Source: Gerris lacustris
Taxonomy: Eukaryota; Arthropoda; Insecta; Hemiptera; Gerridae
DNA length: 64,000 bases
Reading direction: 5' to 3'
Assembly (NCBI GenBank): GCA_951217055.1
Contig: OX578282.1
Span: forward strand, 18,779,606-18,843,605
Shown here piece by piece: positions 35,241 to 47,031 of the stretch. The notes under the pieces are model-generated. The model was not told where the DNA came from. It worked only from the letters and a program-made list of their open reading frames with translations, and did not search any database. The stretch's first letter is position 1; each line of letters begins with the position of its first letter. The position numbers and the translations under genes were made by a program.

Positions 35241-35850
35241 TAATAGTACATTACGCGTCGAGTGCGAAAAGTAGCATTTTGCATGCGAGTGTGGAGTTTG
35301 CACCCGAGCGATAGCGAGGGAAGTAAAACCACACGAGCAATGCAAAATTCCGTTTTCACACGAGTTGTGTACCGTACTTTATCTACGATTGTTAGATTTT
35401 AATAATAAATACAGAAAAAAAATAATAAACTTCCAGTATGTAAGTTCGTAATTCTCTTTTGATAAAGATGACATTAATTCATTAGTTGTATTTTGTGCGG
35501 AATTAATTATTTCAGGAGGCGTATTATTTTCCTCATATTCGTCAAAATCACTTAAATCACGCATTGATTTTCACAAATAACTCGATATAAACAGTTACTT
35601 TTATTAAACAAACATCAAATTAGTTTTGTTAAGTGTAAACAAACTCGCTAATCGTGCGTAAAGTTGAAGAATTCTTCTTCTTTACCACCCTAGGGCGGTA
35701 AAGAAGGGGAATTCTTCAGAATTATGAGACGCGTATGCGCAATGAATACAAGTACGTAAAGAATCACTTTCTACGCATCTAAACAGATGTACAATGTTTA
35801 TATGTCGTAACAATCGTAGATAAAATCCTTTATACATATGTTCTAACCAC
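35241..35850 (-). repeat. Palindromic repeat family G, copy 1, with small recombinase-like frame
   Basis: A CpG-rich self-complementary end (35244-35390: 'acattacgcgtcgagtgcg', 'gcattttgcatgcgag', 'cacacgagcaatgcaaaa') is followed on the minus strand by an open 61-codon frame (35379-35564). That begins 'MRDLSDFDEYEENNTPPEII' and contains 'LSKENYELTYWKFIIF'. Then come 'aactcgctaatcgtgcgtaa' and a perfect hairpin around 'ctttaccaccctagggcggt' flanked by GAATTC. The 'l....YelTY.kF..f' pattern resembles the core-binding start of Crypton-like tyrosine recombinases (inference). The catalytic domain is absent. Confidence 0.8.
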
Positions 35851-35866
35851 GGAGCAAACAATTTTG

Positions 35867-36035
35867 GGTACTTGTTAATTAAGCGCCCTCCCGTTGAAAA
35901 TCACCACCTCTAGCTCATAACCACTTCTAGCTACCTCTAACCACCTTCCCTATGAAAGGAGAGGTAGTTAGAAGTGGTTAGAGGAGGTCAGCTTGAGGTG
36001 ATTTTCAACGGGAGGGCACTTAATTAAGAAGTACC
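35867..36035. mobile_element. Palindromic MITE with GGTACTT termini
   Basis: Left 'ggtacttgttaattaagcgc' pairs with inverted right 'ggtacttcttaattaagtgc'. Pairing continues through 'cctcccgttgaaaatcacc' and 'cctctaaccact'-like repeats almost to the centre. The terminal GGTACTTCTT equals that of family D. Flanks CAATTTTG / GACTTTGG match at 5 of 8 positions, so any TSD is weak. Confidence 0.88.
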
Positions 36036-37082
36036 GACTTTGGTATGGGTGACTAAAGCTGGTCCCAGTTTATAGTTTCTGCAATAGCTAAGTGATCAAG
36101 TCCTTGTGTCACTTTGTTTAAATTAATATTTAATAGCTTTAATAAGTCAATTTTATTGCTGTCTTTCCAAATATTAATTTTTTTTTTTTTTTATTTCAAA
36201 TAATGTTATAAACGTTTCTCAATATAGGTTCACCATTTAAGCGTAATTACTAAGGGTTCAACATAGATTTAACAATAAAAAAAAAGAAAAGTGAAATATT
36301 TTTCAAATCAATAGGAACGTTTGCAAGAACTTCAAAGATTAATAGGAAAAAGAAAATACAATTTATAAAACAATTTCATTAATTGAAATATGCCCAATTT
36401 AAAGATTGAATAATGTAGATTATAAAAATAAAATATCCTATGACTTTTTCATGCCAATTATTTACGATATGATGGCTCTATAGATCATAGACCTATGCCA
36501 GCTTACCATGATTTACATCATGGGAAGACATAGTTTGACCTTATTTTTTTACGATTACTCAGAATAAGAAAAATAATTTTACCCTAGGATTGGAATTAGA
36601 TTCCATTTGAGTTCAAGAAAGCCTTGTAGCTAAAATGCTAGACACACAATAGCTGCTCTAGGCGAATTATTTTAAATGACTACATCTCTTTTATAGAATG
36701 GCCTTCTAATAGCGTACCATAGAACCGTTCACCAGTTGCTTTACTGTGAACACTCTGAAGGCATCGTATAGCTCATTAGAACTGCAAGTGCATGGACCGT
36801 GGTGTAAACTTAACGGCTTTACCTCAAAGCATTTCACCTTAAGAACCCCTCTCTAATCGATAAGTTATAATTTTGCATTTTATTGTATGGCTTGGCTTTA
36901 GATATTTTAGATTGGCTAATGCTATTCCTTCGGCATAAGCGTTTCTAGGTTTGGACGTTCTTCTAAAATGCTTTTAACTAATCGAAGATGGAAATATTTG
37001 ATAATTGATTTTAATTGAACTCACGAAATTGTTCCCATAATGAAACATCTTACGCTAATACATAATTTAAAGATGAAAGAAA
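36036..37082. other. Stretch without a recognised feature
   Basis: The 36.65-36.85 kb part is less AT-rich, with no open frame or family match that I could recognise. Confidence 0.35.
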
Positions 37083-37908
37083 AAAAAACGGTCCGAGACA
37101 ACTCAGACAAGCTTTCTCAAATAATCTCTGTCCTCAGATACAGAAACATGTAAGTTTTCGATTTTTGACAAAATCAAATCTATTTTTGGCGGGAAAATAG
37201 ATTTGACTCGGCAGGGAATCGAATCCGGCCTCTGTCCGTCCGCGTTTAAAGCTATTTTCTCAGGAACTAGATTTTCCCGGGAAAACAGATTATATCGTTA
37301 GATTCGTATTTAAATTTAAATGGACTACATTTAAGAATTTTTTAATCAAAATCGTCGGGAACGTTTTCGAGAAAAAAAAATGTCGTCTTTATTTTAGAGT
37401 TTTAGAGGGGTGGCGCCACCAAAAGTGGAGCTAAAATTCATTTCTCGATGATTTTTCTGAACGTGCCAATTTCGTCAAAATCGCGAAGTTCCACGCGTCT
37501 GCATAGACAAGAAACAGATATTTTTTAAACAACCACTTTTTTGGACTCAGGGGACCTTAAACAGTAAAATCCATCAAAATCTCAAAATTGGGCTGAACTG
37601 AAGGAGATGATACGGTCGAGAATCGCTTGGCGGCACAACTTTGCTTAATTTATGCTTATAATTTATACATACTTGAGAGGTATTTCTTTATCAAACAGTC
37701 CATTTGTATGATTTAAACATTAGAAAAATTATATATATGTATTATTTGTTCATAGGAGAGTTGATATCCCTTTGTCAAAAAAATACGTTGGAGTGAGGCC
37801 CCGCCATTTTTTTTTTTTTTTTTTTTTTTTCGCCTCATATTCTTCAGTTTTACCCAAAATTGAATTCTCGCGCCATCACAATACTTTCTCTAATACAAGA
37901 AAGTAAAA
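37083..37908 (-). repeat. Family F repeat, copy 1, split by a family E MITE
   Basis: It runs from 'cggtccgagacaactcagac' through 'ggcagggaatcgaatccggc' (minus-strand B-box-like ggattcgattccc), 'ttcccgggaaaacag', 'cgatgatttttctgaacgtg' and 'gactcaggggacct' to 'cacaatactttctcta'. Family E (37591-37854) interrupts it near its end. Confidence 0.88.
37591..37854 (+). mobile_element. Family E MITE, copy 2, exact 8 bp TSD
   Basis: The ends 'ggctgaactgaaggagatga' and inverted 'ggtaaaactgaagaatatga' form about 20 bp TIRs. CAAAATTG flanks both sides (37583-37590 and 37855-37862). Removing the insert restores the family F sequence. The 5'-GG terminus and 8 bp TSD are as in family D. A 23-nt T run lies at about 37808-37830. 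Confidence 0.93.
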
Positions 37909-38651
37909 ATACATTTTGTTGGCCCTATCCAAAATATCTATTGAGGAATTTCCTTTCTACCATTGTTTTTAGTTATTTGAACAGGCAATTAGCAGATTTT
38001 TGGAGTTAAATCTAATTGTGTACACAAATTACAATTTTAATTTAATCTCGAATAGAATAAGTTGAAACCATAAATGACAAATTCATTGCCTAATTATGAT
38101 ATTCCACTTGATTATTTATCATATTAATTGGCAAGTATGAAGTTATAAAAGGTTAAAATGTTAAAATCAAACAACGAATATTGAAATACGTATTTAAACT
38201 AAGAGCGAGCCACCTGAACAATTATGTTAAGAAACAGGAGAGAGAAAGATGACCTTGACCAAGGCTTAGCTACAGACGGGAAATCACGACTATGAGCCAC
38301 GAGAATCTTTCTGTAGACGTGGACGTCAAGTTCCTGCCAACTTCTACATCTTGTTGAGGCTCAAACAGAACTAGCATATGGTTATATACTGACAAACATA
38401 TCAAAACAATAAATAATCTCGTTATTTTTTATGGTTATTATATTGTGTAAAAACAATATAATAAATTTAAAGGCGTGATTAAGCTTCATACTTTCATTAA
38501 AACAATGAAAAATGGTCGAACTCACGATTACATTATTACACTTCAAAACATATTGATAGAATAATACAGATATATAATCTATTAAGGGTTTTTTTTTATA
38601 CATGATATGAGGCTATAAATATCGATAGAATTATTTTATACATTTAAATGA
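37909..38651. other. Stretch without a recognised feature
   Basis: The 38.21-38.36 kb part is GC-richer ('gacgtggacgtcaagttcct') but unrecognised. Confidence 0.35.
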
Positions 38652-39220
38652 AAAATTGGTCCGAGACAAGTCTGACAAACTTTCTCATAATATACGAGTT
38701 CATAATTGCTTAGCCCAGTGTTTTTCATTTATTAGTTTTCGAGTTTTCGTTGGTACATTAAATTATTATTGAACATTAAATCAAAATTTATCATTTCTCC
38801 TCGGCGGGGAATCGAACCCGGCCTCTCTCCATCCAAGTTTAAAGATAATTTTTCAGGAACAAGATTCTTCCCGGGAAAACGGCTTATATCGTTAGAGTCG
38901 TATTTAAATTACATTTTAGAATTTTTTAATTAAATCGTCGTTTTCGAGAAATATTTTTTCCCCTGTTTTTTAGTTTTGGGTGTAGCGCGCCCAAATTTTG
39001 CCGCTATAATCATTTCTTGATTTGGCCTAGGGGTATGATAATTCTGAACATGTATGCCAAATTTGGTCAAAATCCAGTAATTTTGGCTCCACACGTCTGC
39101 ACACACGACACACAGGCCACTTTTTTGGACTCAAAAACGTGTATAAATCCATTCAAATCTTAAAATCGAATTTTCACGCCATTACAATTATTTCTCTTTA
39201 TTATATGATAAAGTAAAAAG
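38652..39220 (-). repeat. Family F repeat, copy 2
   Basis: It carries the same ordered landmarks as copy 1 ('ggtccgagacaagtctgac', 'cggcggggaatcgaacccgg', 'ttcccgggaaaacggctta', 'tgccaaatttggtcaaaat'). The (GACA)n tract is shortened to 'acacacgacacacaggcc'. Uninterrupted. Confidence 0.88.
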
Positions 39221-40826
39221 TGAATTTTACTTTCTCTCTTTGCTATACATATTTTAAATTATGCCTCAAGTATTACAACTCTCTTTAATAAGGCTGGGTG
39301 TGTGAGTTAAATGTAATAAATCTATTATGTAAAATATGTATCATTTTAGCTTTACAAGTTAGTTGAGCATAGAAGAAATATATAGAAATGGTCTTAGCTT
39401 AAAATTTAAAAATGAGCAAAAGAGTAGATTATATTTTTTTAAAAAAATGGCCTTGAAATTTGTATAACTTCAGCGTTTTTAAACATCTGGAAAACTAAGC
39501 AGCTTTTCTAAATGCTAAATTTTGCAACAGTGTGATCCGAGATCCTTAATTTATCGCTTATAGAAGAATTAATTCACCAAGCTTGATTAACAAGTATCTA
39601 ATCTTTATACGTATACACTAGAACTCTATCTTTCAGATTAATTCTAACCTTATCATACTAACAAGAAAAAAATTGATAAATCCGTGTTCAGAGGTGTGAA
39701 ATTCGTTTTAAGTTTTCTTTATACTACTAAAGAATTAAATCTTTGAAATGAAAAAAATGAAAATCTCAAAATATTATCTTGTGAAATACTTTCTAATTCT
39801 GAATCATATTTTGAAGTTAAAGATTATTTTAATAAAAATCATCTCAAACAATAGCCTACAATTCTATTATAACTAATCTTAATTACTATTAATACAATTA
39901 AACTACATTGAAAATATTGCTTATAAAATAAAAAATAAATTATGAGTTAAAATATTTTTAAAACAATAGAGTTAGTAGATTATAAATGGAAGGCATTATT
40001 ATCACGGAAACAGAGACGAGGGGAGTTGGAGGGCAAATCAAAACTATGCGATAAAAATACTGATAAAATTCAAACGAATAACTATTATATGTTTCAGAAA
40101 AAAGAGTATCTTATTCTCTGAATAATAAATTACATAAATTTAATAATAAAATACTATTGTTAGAACGTAAAGAACGTTCCTGATCACCGTTGAGCGAATA
40201 TTATGCATTTGTTACATTTAACTAATTCGCGCCAACATCCTTCTGAGCTGGATACATTATAATTAAATAATGTAGCGCAGGCTGACATAAGTGCACGCAT
40301 TAATTGACGCTAAAATGAAACTTTAATTACTCACTGGATCACAATCTTCCCTTCTTTGAAAGCTAACGAGTACAAAAAAGTTATCAGAATGAGTTGATTA
40401 TTTTCTCTTGTTTTAATATTGCAACTTCTAATATAAGGTGCTTCCGTTCGCGCATACGTAATAAATAGCTGCATAGCCTACATTCTGATAAAAGAAAATA
40501 TACATTTGATAACGGAGAGTAATCTATCACACCTTCAATATAACCATTAATGACAATTTTTGTGTTCGAGCAAAACAAAACACTCCTATCATTCTATTTT
40601 AAAGGGGTATATAATTATAACTTCAAACAAATGAAGAATTTATGTGATTTGAAGAACTTACAAACTAGAATAGAATTAGAACTTATAGGTAAACATCTAA
40701 TTGTTAATAGATAGTTCATTAAGGATGCAGAAATTAGTTTAAACTAAAATCAGAAGCTGAGGAATAATACATTTTCTTTTAATTTTGTTTATCTTATTGT
40801 TACTCCGATTCAGTAAAAGATAAGTT
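39221..40826. other. AT-rich stretch without a recognised feature
   Basis: No family copy or splice-supported exon was recognised. Confidence 0.4.
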
Positions 40827-40834
40827 ATAATTTG

Positions 40835-41083
40835 GGTCCTTCTTTAGATTGTTACTCCCATATGTGTTTTTTTTAGAATATAAATGGATATAATTATTTA
40901 TACATCCCTTTTTCTAAATTACTACTAAGGCAAAGGGATGTTTACTCCAATGTACTTTGGGGCAAAATAATATCAGACTTCGGTTTTTATAAGGGAATAA
41001 CGTCTAAAGAAGAGGGTTCCATACACCATTTTAGATTATTACTGCTGGTTTTTATATGAGGAGTAGCAGTCTAAAGAAGGGCC
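40835..41083. mobile_element. Family D MITE (Merlin-like), copy 3, 7/8 TSD
   Basis: The ends are 'ggtccttctttagattgtta' and inverted 'ggcccttctttagactgcta'. Flanks ATAATTTG (40827-40834) and AAAATTTG (41084-41091) differ at one base. The core 'gggatgtttactccaatgta' is conserved. Confidence 0.92.
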
Positions 41084-41091
41084 AAAATTTG

Positions 41092-41856
41092 AATATCTAC
41101 AAAGAAGAAGGGTCAAGAAAAAAAAAATTATGAATGCTTAATGCTTACTGATCATCTCTATCTTTACTTTTAGTTCATATTTCACAGACGATAATCCACA
41201 TTAGATCTATAACAACTTTTACCATGTAATAGGGAGAGTCTATTTCAGCTAGGTGAAAATATACATAAACCATTTTCCATTTACTTTATTCTTAATCTAC
41301 CAAACAAACTACCGATAATACAAATCTTCCTATAGTATAATATAGTTACTGGCAATTTTAAATTGTTTGTAATATAAAAATGGCAAGAGCATGTCAAGAA
41401 TCTTAGGGAACTTTAAGACAGGTGATTGTAGAAGGGGTATAAGGAAACAGTGTCGCTAACACCAAGACAAGGAACAGGAGTTAGTTGGTCAAGACAACAA
41501 TCAAGACGTGACACACTAACACCGAGCCAGGAGTCTGGGTCTGAGAGGCTGGAGTCAAGAGGTAAAGAGGGCAACCCACTACAAGGAAGGGAGGAAACCT
41601 GCAGTGACTCACAGATAGTCTCCCCAGCATCTGGATTAGTACTTAAAACCCACTTGACTTGCTCTCCCAGAGTATATACTAGGCTGGATCTAGTTCACAC
41701 AAACCATATAGTCACTTCACAACACAATGTAATCATAATATTATAGAAAATGATAACACGAATACGTTAAGAAATGTCCTAAAGTACTTCAACATAGAGT
41801 AAACAGTTCTGATTGATATCTTATAGGAACTAACTATCATTGTTTACACATTTCAG
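41092..41856. other. Contains a higher-GC island (about 41400-41720) of unknown nature
   Basis: The island is open in one plus frame for 98 codons (41450-41746; Ser/Arg/Gln-rich, 'ESGSERLESRGKEGNP') and holds an internal duplication ('gctaacaccaagacaagg' / 'actaacaccgagccagg', about 60 bp apart). It might be an exon or part of a retroelement; I recognise neither. Confidence 0.3.
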
Positions 41857-42125
41857 AACTAAGGTACTATTGGTAAAGTACTTTGTATTTGCATCTGTCT
41901 TTCTCCACTCCTTCTTCAAAATGATAGTACACTCGAACCAAGATGCGGTAGAACCAAGGTTCTATCGGTTGAGTACTTTTTATTAGCATCTGTCTTTCTC
42001 AGTTCCTTCTTTAAAATGACAGTACACTCGAACCAATATGCGATATAACCAAGATTCCATCGGTGGAGTATCTTTAATTTGCTCCGTCTTTTTCCGTGGC
42101 TTCTTCAAAAGTAACAATTTCACAC
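41857..42125 (+). repeat. Short tandem duplication, about 92-96 bp unit, ~2.7 copies
   Basis: 'gcatctgtctttctc', 'cttcttcaaaatgatagta', 'cactcgaaccaagatgcg' and 'accaaggttctatcggt' repeat at about 41893, 41985 and (partial) 42082. Divergence is moderate. Confidence 0.9.
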
Positions 42126-43570
42126 CCAAAATATAATTTCCGTAGTATGAATGCTACCAAAAACTTAAAAATTGAATACCCAAAATAAAAGTAAATTCAT
42201 CAGGCATCATCTTTCAATATTCAGTGACTGACTAGTAGAACTGACATATTTAATCAGTAAAAACGTTAAGATTCCGAAAGAAGCTCTAAATTTAAAGAGA
42301 CAAATTTAAATGTTTCAGGAGATCTTAGAAGGAATTTCGTAGTATTCTCATTAGTATAATATGCAAACAGCAGTTCTTAAACAGATCTGTATATTAGTCA
42401 TTATCAATATACCAATGAAAACTAATTAAAATGGTTGAAAAGCGGTTAAATATTCTGTATCCTTTATAATTATTAGTATCTAGTATCTAGTCAATTATTA
42501 TTTTAAGATGAGACCTCTCAAAGAAGACAGGAGATAAAACTAGGCTGAATGAAATACATATAGATAACTATAACTATTGTCCTCTGTATTTAAATTTATA
42601 TCTAGTAATATAGATATTTACTAAGAAACCTAATTATTAACCTTTAATAACATCTTTACATAATTATTTGTCTGTTCTATGATTTACCTACTAGGATATA
42701 TTTAATGCTTTAGAAAATAATTATAAAACTCCCAGTCCAAAAATATGGATTATATGCAGCATACAACTACGTATGAATGCGACCATATAATATATTATTA
42801 AACATAATAAAAAATAATAAATATCACGTTTCAATGCACTCAATATAAATGTCAGGATTTGATTGGTATTAATTTGACTTTAAATACATAAAAAAAATCA
42901 AAACTCAAAATTACTAATAAATACGAAAAAAGTAGAACGACGTTTACCGTTAAGTGTAAGAATTGCTAGAAAATGATGGTTCGCTCATTCGACTTAATCA
43001 TTCAAACCGGTCTTCCAATAAATTAGGTTCAACGTTGCTAACTTCACTGAGTCAAGTCTTAGCAGAAACTAAAATAGCTATTAAGAGCGATATTTTACGG
43101 AACATTCTTAAAATAAAAATGATCAGTTTATTACCATTAAAAAATGTTTTAATGTACAATATCATATGTTGAATCAGTTACCAAATCTGTTCACCGATTG
43201 TTCCAAACAATTATTAATTAATTTATATATTCATTTTTTAATATAACATTATTAACTTTTAATATATAGAGAATAATGTTTACTTACATAATATAATAAA
43301 TAATGTAACAAGAATTCATGACATGTAAAAGAAAACACGGTTAATAGAAAAAGGTTTAACTTCATTGTTTAAATGAAAATAATACATCCTTTATACAAAG
43401 TAAAAATACTTCAAAAAATAAAAAATAAAATACATAAATACTTATTCTACAATTCATAAAGAGTATTGAATCATGGATATGAGTTTGGAAATTGAATCCA
43501 TAAATCGATATTCCAATGCTTTTCCATGAAGTGAAGAAAACCAGTATAAATATGAATCTCAAGGTGTGAA
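42126..43570. other. AT-rich stretch without a recognised exon
   Basis: A short piece at 42139-42180 ('tttccgtagtatgaatgcta') matches the SINE-like insert of 25.24 kb. The 69-codon plus frame at 42963-43172 is unrecognised. Confidence 0.35.
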
Positions 43571-44040
43571 ATTATGAAACATTAATCCATTTTGATTACC
43601 ATTTGATCCGCTAGGAGCTCTGATATAATTTTATATAAAATTTAGAACTTCTATCGGCGAAATATAGTACTACGATGAATACAAGTATAAAAACTAATCT
43701 ACCTCCTACGATATTCTAACTTCCTGGCATAATATTAGAAGCGTCACATTTTTCATGTCGTTTTTGAAACTTCATTACGCTTATCGTCAAAATATTGTAC
43801 TATAAATGAAAACCTATCGACCTCCTGTTAAATCCTTACTTCCTGGCACGACGATATTTAAAAGCGTTTCATGTCGTTCGTTGAAACTTCATTGCGCCTA
43901 TCGTCAAAATATTATACTATAAATGAAAACCTATCGACCTCCTGTTAAATCCTAACTTCCTGCCACGATATTTTTAAAAGCGTCACATTTTTCATGTTGT
44001 TTTTTGTAGGACGGAAATTTCTTCTGTACACCAGAGCTAA
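43571..44040 (-). repeat. Family J repeat, copy 2, internal unit triplicated
   Basis: Inverse of 14.44-14.70 kb. The part holding 'cgtcaaaatatt.tactataa', 'cctatcgacctcctgttaaa' and 'tcctggcacgacgatattta' is present three times (about 43651, 43780 and 43896 as unit starts) against once at 14.5 kb. The second and third units are more alike than either is to the first. Confidence 0.85.
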
Positions 44041-44877
44041 AAAATTAACCATGTTAAAATCAACAAATAATTCCTAGTTTCACAAAAAAGAAAGATAAAG
44101 ATTAAATTCAAATTCAGGACAAGAATCAGGGTTATGAAAGGTGTTAAAGAAGAGAAAACTTCAGCAAAAGAATGTCAACTGAATTTAATACGAAATCATA
44201 TTATTATCAACCACATTATAATGTATGTACAGAAAGGAATGTGATATGAAGAGAGAGTATAAGGTCTTTAATATAATATCGAGGTGGAGAGTGAATCACT
44301 CTATGGGCACCATCAGGCAATCAACCGTGACTCACAGACGCTTCCTAGGAAATAAGGCTAAAAAAATTCAGGGATTATTCCTGTTAAACACCAAGTAGTA
44401 GTAAGAGTCAGATGCTGTGAACACAGTTATAATGTGCATCCGAGATAAAGACAAATGACAGGAAACACTTGAGCAATGAGGACGTCATGAGTAAACCAGC
44501 TTCCACCATGGGCAACAGCGAAACGAGGAAACTAAAATTAAGTTGTGTTAGAAGTTACTAAAAAACATAAAAAAATAAACTAACTATAAAAGAACTAATA
44601 AAAATGACTCCTTATGAATGAGAATTTTACGTGCCTGACTATAATTTTCAAGAATAAAAAACGATGACATCAATCTTGACAAAAGTTATTATCTCCACCT
44701 CATCAGTTTTTTAAACAGATTTTTTTGCAGTAGTGTGATTGTATTCGTAAACTTAAACATAACTTATCAATATTATGATAATCATAGATAGGTATGTACA
44801 TGAAGCACTCAACTTTAAAACGCTAAACTCGCACCGTTCTAATTTATATTAAATATTTATTATGTTTAATTTTTTTT
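44041..44877. other. Stretch without a recognised feature
   Basis: The 44.28-44.53 kb part is GC-richer with no recognisable frame or family match. Confidence 0.35.
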
Positions 44878-45262
44878 TCCGAGCTTACCGAAGGTAACGG
44901 AAGCATAGTGTTCACTTTTGAGAACGAAAAACTTTTATGCCTCCGACTTTAAAAATTCCAAGACAGAAATCCGTTTCAGACATCAGGGAACATTTTTGGT
45001 CTCGTGTCTGTCTGTCTGTCTGTCGGTCTGTGTGTCCGCGAATTATGAAACGTGCGACGATAACTTGAGTAAATGTCGACCGATTTTGATGAAATTTGGT
45101 ATATATGTTCGTTTTACCAATGCCCAGGACGAGTTCCTTGGACAACGTTATCCGTCCAAGCGTTCACGAGCAACGCTCGCGTAAACGTGAACTTCAGATT
45201 TAAAATTGAAATATTAGGTCGGGAAAAAAATCAAACTTCATCTATTCAATTAGACAAACATT
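44878..45262 (+). repeat. Dispersed repeat family H, copy 2
   Basis: It matches 24.62-25.0 kb nearly base for base through 'gagcttaccgaaggtaacgg', a shorter (GTCT)n tract, 'tggacaacgttatccgtcca' and 'cgctcgcgtaaacgtgaact'. It abuts a family G copy; the distal part of H resumes at 45.72-45.82 kb. Confidence 0.9.
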
Positions 45263-45720
45263 TTTTTTTACCGCTAGCGCGGTAAAGAAGAGGAATTCTT
45301 CAGCTTTACGCACGATTAGCGAGTTTGTTTACATTTAACAAAACTAATTTGCTATTATTTTATTAAAGTAACTGTTTATATCGAGTTTTTAGTGAAAAAC
45401 AATGAATGAATCAAGTGGCTTTGACGAAAATGTAGAGAATAATACTCCTCCAGAAATAATTAATTCGGCAAAAAATACAACTCAAGATTAATGCCATCTT
45501 TATCAAAAGAAGAGATACGAACTTACATACAGCAAGTATATTTTTTTCTGTATTTATTATTTAAATCTAACAATCGTAGATAAAGTACGGTACGCAACTC
45601 GTGCGAAAACGGCATTTTGCATTGCTCGTGTGGTTTTACTACCCTCGCTGTCGCTCATGTGCAAACTCCACACTCGCATGCAAAATGCTACTTTCCGCAC
45701 TCGACGCGTAATGTACTATT
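45263..45720 (+). repeat. Palindromic repeat family G, copy 2 (partial)
   Basis: It starts in the hairpin 'ttaccgctagcgcggtaa', then 'gcacgattagcgagtttgtt'. A reading frame from ATG at 45402 ('MNESSGFDENVENNTPPEII') has a stop before the 'YELTY' block, which follows in another register. It ends with the CpG-rich arm through 'actcgacgcgtaatgtacta'. The arm beyond the hairpin seen in other copies is missing. It appears inserted into, or recombined with, the family H copy. Confidence 0.85.
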
Positions 45721-45815
45721 ACACAATTAACAATATAAGAATAATTTTAATGTTAATTTAATAATAAAGTACATGATAGGATGCGAGGAAGCTATGTGCC
45801 ACACTAATTGGCAGT
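45721..45815 (+). repeat. Distal part of family H copy 2
   Basis: 'aataaagtacatgataggat' and 'gcgaggaagctatgtgccac' match 25.29-25.34 kb, where they follow family H without the G repeat between. Confidence 0.8.
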
Positions 45816-46311
45816 CTATTTTATTTATTTTATTTTATTTTTTTTTATGGCTTGATAACAAATATACTATTTTTACTCTTATAGTTTATTATTTAATTAA
45901 CAAAAGGAAAACCAATTTTTTTAATATATATTTTATAATACAATATTATTCTATTTAAATCGAAGTAGGTTTACTATGAAAGTAGGTAGTAGTACATTTT
46001 AAAACACGATATGAACTTTGACATTTAAAGGTAAAAAATGAGTTTTTTAAATCTGAACAAGAATTGTAATTTTTAGCCCACTGATACTTGTTCATTCAAA
46101 AAAGTATAAATAAGATATTCGTTAGTAGCAATACAATTTTAATAACAATAAAAAAAGAAAGACAATCCCCGGACAGAATTGAATTAATTAGTATATTTTT
46201 TAATCTTTTCATGAAATCCTTGTTCATACTTAATTATGAAAGTCTCTTTACCTTTCTCCAAGCACAATAAATGACCATTTTTGGTAAGCACATTTTTCAA
46301 AGTAACAATAT
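45816..46311. other. AT-rich stretch without a recognised feature
   Basis: Nothing recognised; frames here are Phe/Ile/Asn-rich and short. Confidence 0.4.
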
Positions 46312-46720
46312 TTTAATAAACAGGTCAAGTGTGTGCTAGTCAGCACACAGCGAGGGTCCGTAGGCCACACTATATAGTGTTTAACTATAAAGTGTATAAA
46401 CAGTGTTTTTTTAAAATGCTAAAAAGCTTACTTTGAACTATTCTAAGGGTCTGATATTCTCAAAACACTTAAACAAACTTCTGATAAAGAATTGTTTTGC
46501 CACTGAACCGGACTACAACTATATAAATACATCGAAAAGACCATAGTTATAAAAAACCGTATTTTGTCAATAAAAAATAAAATAATATTTTTTTCGAAAT
46601 TTCCAAAAAGTGGTTTCTTTACTTTTGGTCGAAGAATAATCAGGAATATTTTCAGATTTTTTCCACTTCACATAAGCCAGATAGAGGGGGGGGGGGGGGG
46701 GGGGCACGTTTCACTATTTT
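46312..46720 (+). repeat. Dispersed repeat family C, copy 2
   Basis: Same landmarks as 9.50-9.96 kb, ending in a 19-nt G run (46686-46704) then 'cacgtttcac'. Internal spacing differs by small indels. Confidence 0.85.
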
Positions 46721-46917
46721 TCACTATTTGTTAAGATTTTAACCACATAATTAATTGGGCTAGGTCAAAGTTTATCTTATTGCAAACATTTGCAATTGTG
46801 GATTGGCAATGAACTTACAATGTGTACTCTTCGTGTTTATTACATTTGGTAAATCTTTGTTTGACGGGACGTGTCTAATTATCGATATATTTAACCTCTT
46901 AACTTAGTCATCTAGAC

Positions 46918-47023
46918 CAGTGGTTCTTAACCGGGGGGCCTCGAAAGGTAGTTAGGTACTAGGTATATTATATACTTGGAGATTTTAAGGGGGCCGTGGT
47001 TACCAAAAGGTTAAGAACCACTG
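46918..47023. mobile_element. hAT-type MITE, 106 bp, exact 8 bp TSD
   Basis: TIRs are 'cagtggttcttaacc' and its inverse. ATCTAGAC flanks both sides exactly (46910-46917 and 47024-47031). The terminus 'CAGTGGTTCT' is the classic hAT/Charlie-like type. The internal 'ccggggggcctcgaaag' pairs weakly with 'aagggggccgtgg'. Confidence 0.95.
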
Positions 47024-47031
47024 ATCTAGAC

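Noticed and set aside
41450..41746. 98-codon plus frame as a gene
   Set aside because: Open but unrecognised, with an internal duplication and no clear splice or promoter signals; reported as an island only.
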